Origin: Pascua guehoae
Lineage: Eukaryota > Basidiomycota > Tremellomycetes > Trichosporonales > Trichosporonaceae
Direction of reading: 5' to 3'
NCBI GenBank assembly: GCA_001600415.1
Contig: BCJX01000015.1
Location: 375,382-439,381 of the forward strand
DNA length: 64,000 nucleotides
Shown here: piece after piece, positions 56,851-64,000 of the stretch
Numbering within the stretch: the first letter of the stretch is position 1
Layout: each line of letters begins with the position of its first letter
Program-made: the position numbers and the translations under genes
The notes under the pieces: model-generated
Seen by the model: only the letters and a program-made list of their open reading frames with translations
Told to the model about the DNA's origin: nothing
Database searches by the model: none

Positions 56851-57098
56851 CGTTGGAGACTCTGTGCGTGTCAGCCTGTGGACTCTGTGGACCATGCAGC
56901 TCGGAATGACTGACGCGTCGGTAGACTGGACATTTGGGAATGGGAGGTGGCGTTAGTTGTGTTGCAGTGGAGACTAGGAACATCCTGTGCGTGCAGGCGT
57001 GGGGGAGGTATCAGTGCGACGATCATGTGAAACATGTTCGGATATTTATACGATCTGTTTTTGGTCATGACCCATCACAACTTGGGGTAAACGTGGTC
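56851..57098. other. Spacer between F-box-like gene and tRNA-Ala copy 3
   Basis: About 250 bp. It is the upstream region of the F-box-like gene on minus; no other gene is seen. Confidence 0.5.
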
Positions 57099-57185
57099 GG
57101 GCGTGTAGCTCAGTTGGTAGAGCGCGTCATTAGCAAGTTGCTTGTCTCATTGACGAGGTCTTTGGTTCGATTCCTAACTCGTCCA
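57099..57185 (+). tRNA. tRNA-Ala(AGC) with 14-nt intron, copy 3
   Basis: Body as in the other two copies, with intron AGTTGCTTGTCTCA and 3' acceptor strand CTCGTCC plus A73. Positions 6:67 and 51:63 are again unpaired. A T5 run lies about 10 nt downstream. Confidence 0.83.
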
Positions 57186-58339
57186 CGTCTTCCCTTTTTG
57201 CGTTGCCTGTGCAGCAAGGAGGTGGACGGCAAGGAGGTGGACAGCGACAAGGTGAAATGTGGCACCGAGTGGGACGTCTGTCTGATCTGCATATGGTGTC
57301 AATGGTCTAAAAGCCATTGTGGATGGGGCGAGCGATGGTCAAGTTTCGCTGCCCTCCCACTGTCCTAGTAGGCGGCTATCCTGGATTGCGGGGTTGTGGA
57401 GCGACGAGAGGAGACTCTGCTATTTCACTGAGGAGCCGTCCCAGTGCTGTGGGCACCTCTTCTGGCGTACCCGTGCAGTGACAACGGGCCGAAGAGTCAA
57501 GCACCATGGCATTGCCAGCTGGGTAGGTGCTATCGGTGTGGCCTGATCTCCTGACTGCACATCGGAATCGCGCACCCTCGGCCTTGCCGTCCTTCGTCTG
57601 TGAGCCAGAGGGAATGCGTCATTTGTTGGGAAGTCATCATCGTTCAATCAACTCCCTGGGGGGACAGAAGGGGGCGCTGACCACGACGACTCCTGAAACG
57701 GGTCAACTGAGCGGACACATATCGGTTTCGGCCCGTTTCAGGTAGCTCGGCGCATTATCGCCCACCTGCATCCGTGGAGAGGTGCCACTGTGCGCGACAA
57801 CGCACGACGGGTCGGTGTGTCGGAGTGTTCTCGGAGGCTATACCAACCCAAACAAGCAGGTGAGTTAACGCAGACACAGAACATTCTGCCGGCCGTCACG
57901 ATTCCCGGAATTTATCCGCGGCGATGCGGGGCCCGCGATGTTTACTCGATCACGCAGTGGCGTCTTTGGGCCCCGTTGTCGTCGTCGCGGGTGCGGCGGG
58001 ATCTTGCTCAAGGAGAGGAGAGGGTACTGTGGTGCGAGAAGAGTACTAAAGTTTAAGCGGAAGAGGCTATCCCGAAATCGGGGATGGGTGACGGAGGGAG
58101 AAGAGCATGCGGACCGGGGCCGCACTGCTCCGCGCGGGGCCCGTCGACGGTGTGCTCTTCGCCGGCTGTCGGTCTCAACGCGTCGGGTGAAGTGAAGCGC
58201 CGCGAGTCTAGTCTTCTCTGAAGCTTTCGGACCGACTTCGGTGAGATGCAAGCTGCTAGTGAAGAGACGGTAAGGCCTTGGGCGTTGTGTATATAGTAGA
58301 CGCATACATTATGGTCCCCCCCACACAAACTTGGACGAC
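57186..58339. other. Intergenic region, upstream of GH74 gene
   Basis: About 1.15 kb, no gene seen. A short GGAGGTGGAC direct repeat occurs at about 57220-57245. A TATA-like GTGTATATAGTAG element lies about 50 bp before the GH74 ATG (58286-58298). Confidence 0.5.
58286..58298 (+). promoter_or_regulatory. Possible TATA element of the GH74 gene
   Basis: GTGTATATAGTAG, about 45-50 bp upstream of the ATG at 58340. It is the clearest TATA-like sequence before any gene here and fits a regulated, inducible gene. The implied leader would be very short. Confidence 0.4.
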
Positions 58340-60820
58340 ATGACCAAGCTCCTCAAGTGCGGAGCAGCGGCTGCGGTGGCCGCGCTCGCGCTCTCTATAG
58401 GCGTGCAAGCGGGCAAGGACAAGGACGATCACAAGCAAGCAGGGTACAGCTTTTCGAATGTGGCCATCAGCGGCGGTGGGTTCATTACGGGGATCATTGC
58501 GCACCCGACCGAGAAGGACCTGCGGTACGTGCGGACAGACATTGGCGGGTCGTACCGGTGGGACGCGAGCGACGACAAGTGGATTCCTCTCAACGACGAC
58601 ATTTCTGCGGCCAACAACAACATTCTGGGCACCGAGTCGTTTGCGCTCGACCCGACGGACGCGTCGCGGCTGTACCTCGCCAACGGGCGGTATGTGTCGG
58701 ACGGGTCGTCTGCGTTTTACGTGTCCGACGACCAGGGCGAGACGTTTACAGTGTACGATGCGCCGTTCCCGATGGGCGCGAATGACATGGGGCGGAACAA
58801 TGGCGAGCGGCTGGCGGTGAACCCGTTCAAGCCGCACGAAGTGTGGTTTGGGACCCGGACCGAGGGCCTATGGAAGAGCGAGGACCGCGCGCAGACGTGG
58901 ACAAACGTCACTGCGTTTCCGGACGCGTTTGCCAACGGGATCGGGATCACGTCTGTGCTCTTTGACCCGCGCACCGAGGGGGTGATTTATGCGTCGGCGT
59001 GCGCGCCCAGCGGCATGTACGTGTCGCGCGACGGGGGTGCGTCGTGGTCGCTCCTCGATGGCCAGCCGACGGCGTGGACGGCCGAGACGGCCGATGCGTT
59101 CCCGGGCAAGACGCCCGCGAGCACTGGCCCACAGCCGATGAAGGTCGAACTCGCGTCCAACGGTCTGCTGTACGTCACGTTTGCAGACTTCCCGGGCCCA
59201 TGGGGCGTTTCGTATGGCGAAGTGTGGCGGCACAACACGACGAGCGGCGAGTGGGCCAACATTACCCCCGGGCGCGGGGGCAACAGCTCTCCCGCGCCGT
59301 ACGACAACCAGACGTTCCCTGCTGGCGGTTTCTGCGGCCTGTCCGTGTCGGCGCAGGACCCCGCGACTGTGGCGGTGATGACGCTCGACCGCGACCCGGG
59401 ACCGGGACTCGACAGCCTGTACCTGTCGCGCGACGGGGGCGAGACGTGGAAGGACGTGGCGCAGCTCAGCTCGCCGTCGGGCGTGGACGGCAACTGGGGG
59501 CATTCGATTGGGTCTGCAAAGTTTTCCGACGGCACGCCCGTCCCGTGGCTCGACTTTGGCAATGGCCAGCAGTGGGGCGGGTACGGTGCGCCGTCGCCGA
59601 TTGTGGGTCTGACAAAGTTTGGCTGGTGGATGAGCTCGCTCCTCATCGACCCGTTCGACAAGGAGCATCTGATGTACGGCACGGGCGCCACCATCTGGGC
59701 GACACAGAGCCTCTCGCGCGTCGACAACGACTGGAGTCCCAGCTGGTACATTGAGGCGGCGGGGATTGAGGAGAATGCCGTCCTCGACCTCAAGAGCCCC
59801 ACCGACGGCCCGGGCCACCTGTACTCTGCCCTGGGTGACAGTTCGGGCTCGCGCCACGACGACCTCACAAAGCCCAGCCGTGTGTTCGGGGCGCCCCAGA
59901 TGTCAAACGTCGACAGCATCGACGTTGCCGGCCAGGCTCCCAACGTCATTGCGCGCGTCGGCCCCAGCGGCGCAACGTACCCCGACGGCTGCGCCAACGG
60001 CGCGTGGTCGAGCGACCATGGCGACACGTGGCGGAAATTCCCCCAGTGCATCCCCGCGATGAATGCGTCGGTGACTGTCACGGGCCGCATCGCCGTCGAC
60101 GCGAGCGGTAAGCACATTGTCTGGACAAACGCCCGCGATGCCGAGACGGGACCGTACGCCACGTCCGACTACGGCGCGACATGGACATCGCCCCAGGGTC
60201 TCACCACGTCGACACCCAATATTACCGCCGACCGCGTCCAGCCGGCCACATTCTACGCCTACGACGCGGGCACATTCTACCTCTCGACCGACGCAGGCAA
60301 GACGTACACCTCCAAGCGCGGGGACACCATCGGCCTTCCGCCCAACACGACCGGCGCCCTCCCGACCGTCCACCACGCGGCGGCCGGCGAGCTCTGGCTC
60401 GGGATCCGCGACCACGGAATCTGGCACAGCACCGACTTTGGCGCCTCGTGGACCCAAGTCTCCACCGTCTCCCCACACCTCCTCACGACCGGCGCCGCGC
60501 CCCAGGGCTCGGACCAGATCACCCTCTTCATGTGGGGCAAGGTCAAGGCCGTCGAGGGCCTGTACATCTCCCACGACAAGGGCCAGAACTGGACACGCGT
60601 AAATGACGACAACCACCAGTATGGCGGGCCAAACGTCATTGCCGGCGACCCGCGCACGTACGGCCGCTGCTTTATGGGCACGATGGGCAGGGGCATCGTG
60701 TATTCCGACATTGACGAGTCGACACCTGGCAGTGTCGCGCCGGGTACAAAGTCGTGCTACGGTGGCAAGTGCGATGCGGGCCACAAGCCGTCTCGTGGTA
60801 GCAAGGTTGGGGGCAAATAG
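58340..60820 (+). CDS. GH74 xyloglucanase (secreted)
   Basis: GH74 enzymes hydrolyse xyloglucan, either endo or from the reducing end. A single uninterrupted exon gives 826 aa. Residues of about 1-24 are a signal peptide ([20 protein letters not shown]). The mature protein opens [20 protein letters not shown], then [13 protein letters not shown], where Asp67 corresponds to the first catalytic Asp of the family. Many BNR/Asp-box motifs mark the two seven-bladed beta-propellers: [74 protein letters not shown] did not assign the second catalytic Asp. No carbohydrate-binding module is seen; the C terminus is a short Cys/Gly/Lys tail. The lack of introns contrasts with nearly every neighbour. Confidence 0.94.
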   Translation: MTKLLKCGAAAAVAALALSIGVQAGKDKDDHKQAGYSFSNVAISGGGFITGIIAHPTEKDLRYVRTDIGGSYRWDASDDKWIPLNDDISAANNNILGTESFALDPTDASRLYLANGRYVSDGSSAFYVSDDQGETFTVYDAPFPMGANDMGRNNGERLAVNPFKPHEVWFGTRTEGLWKSEDRAQTWTNVTAFPDAFANGIGITSVLFDPRTEGVIYASACAPSGMYVSRDGGASWSLLDGQPTAWTAETADAFPGKTPASTGPQPMKVELASNGLLYVTFADFPGPWGVSYGEVWRHNTTSGEWANITPGRGGNSSPAPYDNQTFPAGGFCGLSVSAQDPATVAVMTLDRDPGPGLDSLYLSRDGGETWKDVAQLSSPSGVDGNWGHSIGSAKFSDGTPVPWLDFGNGQQWGGYGAPSPIVGLTKFGWWMSSLLIDPFDKEHLMYGTGATIWATQSLSRVDNDWSPSWYIEAAGIEENAVLDLKSPTDGPGHLYSALGDSSGSRHDDLTKPSRVFGAPQMSNVDSIDVAGQAPNVIARVGPSGATYPDGCANGAWSSDHGDTWRKFPQCIPAMNASVTVTGRIAVDASGKHIVWTNARDAETGPYATSDYGATWTSPQGLTTSTPNITADRVQPATFYAYDAGTFYLSTDAGKTYTSKRGDTIGLPPNTTGALPTVHHAAAGELWLGIRDHGIWHSTDFGASWTQVSTVSPHLLTTGAAPQGSDQITLFMWGKVKAVEGLYISHDKGQNWTRVNDDNHQYGGPNVIAGDPRTYGRCFMGTMGRGIVYSDIDESTPGSVAPGTKSCYGGKCDAGHKPSRGSKVGGK

Positions 60821-60879
60821 GTTTTGCAGCACGAGTAGAGAAGTTGGAGGCGAAAGGAAATAATCGAGGCTGGGAATAG

Positions 60880-60960
60880 GCAGAACACATTCTTTGAAAG
60901 GCAGAAAGAACACTTCTTTGCAAAGCAGAACACATTCTTTGAAAGGTAGAATACATTGAT
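60880..60960. repeat. Imperfect tandem repeat (AGAACACATTCTTTGAAAGG unit)
   Basis: Four imperfect copies of a unit of about 20-22 bp, starting 60 bp after the GH74 stop. They probably lie in its 3' UTR. Confidence 0.8.
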
Positions 60961-61412
60961 GATACGTAAACATGGTATTTGGCGCATTTAACTTTATGCA
61001 TTCTTTGATATGGGAAACACTTTCTTTCTTCTTCCGCGGACTGCTGACACGGTCTCGAGTTTCCAAGATAAAAATTAATTAATTATTGAGACCGAGCGAA
61101 ACTCCAGACGTGCACCTTTACTTGGCGATATACAGGGTATGGCTGTCCATTGCATGTTGAAGGGGAGAGCAAGGTCGGTGGGCAGGCATGCTTTGTTGTG
61201 TGATGCACGAGTCCGCAACACGCGCCACTAATAGGTGCCACCCTCGCACTCACCATCGCTCTTCGGTATAACGATCCTCAACGTTTCCACAAATGCTGCA
61301 TGAACGCAACGAGAGGGTTTTCCATCCAGGCTCAGTTCACTCTATGTACGTGTCACCCTCACCCCATCTCCTCGCACCCACCACTCCCCACGATGCCATA
61401 AACCTGCGCGGC
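60961..61412. other. Convergent 3' flank of GH74 (+) and MFS transporter (-)
   Basis: No gene is seen. An AT-rich patch (TAAAAATTAATTAATTATTG) at 61068-61087 is unusual for this GC-rich window and may relate to 3' end formation. Confidence 0.5.
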
Positions 61413-64000
61413 TCACTCGTCGACTTGTCGACTCCGCTTACTCGCCGGCCTCTGGAACAAGTGGTCGCACCGCGCCCCCTCCTTTGCGCCGCGCACATTG
61501 GTCGCGTCCATGCCCAGCGCCACGCGGAGGTCACGCTCATTCTCGAGCGCCAGCCGCTCCTCCTCCATGAGCTCGCGGCTGTATTTGGAATGTGCACGGA
61601 TGGTCGGGCCGTACCAGTACGCCACGACGGGGACGATGGCCAGGAGGGCGGCGATGGCGCCCATCATAACGAGTGCCCAGCGGGCTGTCATGCGCTCGAA
61701 CATCTGGGGTTGTTAGAAACGTATTTGCAGTGTTGTTTGTGCAGGCGGTAACGGAGATCCCACTGGCGAGAGGCGAGGTTTGAGATCTGCACGTACAGTA
61801 TTGGTGATGAAGGCAAAGCTGCCCCCGACGACATTGCGAGACAAGGACTGTGCCGCGATAGCAGACGACGCGTACGAGCCGTAACACTCGGACAGGCTGG
61901 GAGTCAACGGGGTGCAATTCGGGGTTTGAAGACAAGGACGTACTAGGTAAAAGTAGTAATGTAGATGATCATGATGGCAGCTGCGCGAGTGTGAGTCAGA
62001 GCCGCGGAAGAGAGGTCCACGGGTACCTACTGAGGACGACCGTGAGGCCAATCGTCGGCGCGATCCAATGTACGCCTGGCACGGCCGTAAACCCGACAAT
62101 GAAGCAGCCGATAAAGAACAAGACGCCAGCCACCATGGGAGCATACAGGCGCGCATCGACGCCCTTGATTGCTTCCTTGCGCCGGTAGATGCGTTCCTGG
62201 ACGTGGTCGCCCACCATGGCCAGGGCTGCGGCAATGCTGACGTGTAAGCGGAGTGAAAGTGGGGTTTGTGGACAGGAGATTGTGCCGCTCTAGCAGGAAG
62301 CATTGGTATCATGACACGCACCACATGGTCAGGTAGACGAGGCCGACTTTTTCAGTGTTGAAGTGGTGCATTTTGCGGAAAATGTACGGCAGGCCGGAAA
62401 CCTGGAACTGGGTTAGCCTTCCAGTCTCTGCCGCCAGATTCTCACCTGTGTATAGTACACTCCCCACTGTATCGTCAGCACCGCCGAACCCTATATTATC
62501 CTCCTGGGCCACAACCCATCGCGCGTACACACAGCGCTCCCCCTTTGACACAACTCACAGCCAGAGAGATCCACATGGAAAAGAACATGATGAGCGGCTC
62601 GCGCGCGAGAAAGAGAAGCGGCCGGACGAGCGACGTCTGCATGGCCGTCATAAACGACACCTTGTTAACCTCTGAGCGGGCGAGGTAGCGCGCACCGTCG
62701 GCCATGCCGCGTTCCTTCGCAGTGCGGCGGCGTGGCGGCGCAGAATGACGGCCGAGCGGGTTTCGGGTATGGCAAAGACGGAGATTGGGAAGAAGATGGC
62801 GAGGATGACTGGGGTCAGTGGTGTGGTGCGTTTTAGACATTAGAAAAGATATATGCTTTTTGAACAGCTCCCGAGATGAAGCATGGGGGTGTTGAGGGGC
62901 GAGGGGGTACATGAGCGTGACGTTGCAGATAGCAAGAGGTTGTGGCACGTCGTTGTGAACAGGCCATAAGCTGCAGCAAGGCGTTGCGGACGTAAGGCTG
63001 TAGGATAAGCCATGGCTTGGGAAGCCATTGCCAGCAGCCCAAATACCGCAGCAGAAAATACCCAGCGAGTCTGCCCCACACCACCCAAGATCACCCCCGG
63101 TCTCCCCCCAACCACACTTTGCGACACGCCCCCAACTCCAACTCACTAAAATGGATCCACCACACCCAGCGCCACGACAGCCGCACATCGACAAACGCCA
63201 TCGACATTCCCCCCAGTCCCGTCGCAAAGAAGACGGCAAAGCCAAAGAGCGCCATGGGGAGGCCGCGGCGGGAGGGGATGAACATGTCGGCAATGGTGCC
63301 GCCGACGACCGACGAGCCGATCGAGCCCGCGGCGCCCAGGAGGAAGCGGGCGACGAGGACTGTGGTCATGTTTTGTGCGCTGCGTGTGAGCAGGGGGGCG
63401 AGAGAAATACAAGTGTCCGTGTGGGTTGGGGGAGGGGGGGGGGGGGGATTGGCGTGTCTGTTTATGCGGTTGGCTCGAGGGGGCAATCTCGCGCCACACG
63501 GGACGAACACGCGCCATCACTGCTATCACTGTCCCACATCGATACTGTACACCGCACCCCTCATCAAGGACAAGGTCGACGACGCAACGAGGAAAACCCC
63601 CCGCGCCGTATATGCACCGGCAGACACTCACACAGCATTGACCATGTGGAAGAGTGCAAAGACAAACACGGCAGCGAGGTAGGTGGGCGTCCGTCCCAGC
63701 TCCTCGGAGAGCGGCGCGAGGACGAGGGGAGAAATACCCGCCGCGAAAGCGTACAGCGCAATGCCCGCCTCGGCCTGGAGGGGTGTACAGCCTAGGTCGG
63801 CGCACATCGAGGTTGCCTGTATGGCGTATGCTGGCGTCGTGAATGCTGGCGTTTCAGTGAGTCGTGCATGTGTGTGTGTGTGTGTGGACGTGTGCGGGGT
63901 GAGGTAGGGTGGGGTGGGGTGGAGTGGGCTTGTGGATAAGTCTGACACTGGCCAGCATAGCGGCCGACAGCCCACACATTCCAAATCGCCCGCCCAACAG
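61413..64000 (-). CDS. MFS transporter, DHA1 drug:H+ antiporter type (5' end beyond window)
   Basis: Proton-driven efflux carrier with 12 expected helices. The stop is at 61413. Exons in order from the right edge hold: a TM1 segment (RFGMCGLSAAMLA at 63999-63950) joined to FTTPAYAIQATSMCADLGC; APLSEELGRTPTYLAAVFVF (DHA1 loop 2-3 motif); RFLLGAAGSIGSSVVGGTI with ADMF (DHA1 helix 4 motif); FILAIFFPISVFAIPETRSA; a long basic central loop ending PLLFLAREPLIMFFSMWISL; VSGLPYIFRKMHHFNTEKVG; MVAGVLFFIGCFIVGFTAVP; and YGSYASSAIAAQSLSRNVVG, the 'A..a....r...g..fp' region near helix 11. It ends in a charged tail. The family is typical for azole, polyamine or toxin export, but the substrate is unknown. 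Splice sites were not all fixed. Confidence 0.85.

Noticed and set aside
58868..59857. 329- and 391-codon minus-strand frames inside the GH74 gene
   Set aside because: Shadow frames created by GC-biased third positions. The plus frame has a signal peptide and Asp-box motifs.

Overview
This window is nuclear DNA of a basidiomycete yeast, most likely a tremellomycete in or near the Trichosporonales. Three things point there: GC-rich coding sequence; genes cut by many short introns (mostly 40-100 nt) with GTGAGT/GTACGT donors and CTAAC/CTGAC branch sites; and a gene set that combines a myosin-motor chitin synthase, a Crh-type transglycosidase and a GH74 xyloglucanase. The rank is inferred, since no rRNA is present. 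Two runs of exactly 130 N interrupt the sequence (5655-5784 and 21573-21702).

Layout. The left edge cuts the 3' part of a CDC14 phosphatase gene (minus, exons at 1-1232). A DCAF4-like WD40 gene follows on minus (3256-6045), its first exon broken by the first gap. It shares a 560-bp divergent promoter region with a DSS4/MSS4 gene (6606-7576, plus). The cohesin loader SCC2 (7771-15684, minus) has a glutamine-rich N terminus. Then come GCD6/eIF2B-epsilon (16022-18475, minus), the complex I MWFE subunit gene (18918-19476, plus), a DUF1749 alpha/beta hydrolase spanning the second gap (20683-22650, plus), and a large RhoGEF with DH and PH domains (23317-27295, minus).

From 27296 to 34235 lies about 7 kb in which I see no supportable gene. 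It ends at a Crh-like GPI-anchored, CBM18-bearing cell-wall transglycosidase (34236-35887, plus) and a membrane-anchored alpha/beta hydrolase that lacks its nucleophile serine (36837-39079, plus). The stretch 39080-42480 holds decayed direct and tandem repeats. A small unknown gene (42481-43380) and a tRNA-Ala follow, then a chitin synthase of about 1993 aa with an N-terminal motor-like domain (45729-51953, plus).

From 52.5 to 57.2 kb is a tRNA-rich stretch: Pro, Phe, Ala, a decayed Phe copy, and Ala. Within it sit a gene for a small secreted cysteine-rich peptide with a possible Kex2 site (54489-54752, plus) and an F-box-like protein (55669-56850, minus). The right end carries an intronless GH74 xyloglucanase (58340-60820, plus) and a DHA1-type MFS transporter running off the edge (61413-64000, minus).

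Functionally, the chitin synthase and the Crh enzyme both act in wall assembly: one makes chitin, the other links chitin to glucan. The RhoGEF may act upstream of wall synthesis, which is inference. The GH74 enzyme and the transporter suit a saprotroph using plant polysaccharides. The other named genes are housekeeping. Splice joins for CDC14, DSS4, GCD6, MWFE, DUF1749, RhoGEF, CRH, the membrane hydrolase, the 42.5-kb gene and the chitin synthase were each checked by reading phase by hand. SCC2, the DCAF4-like gene and the transporter were not fully resolved.
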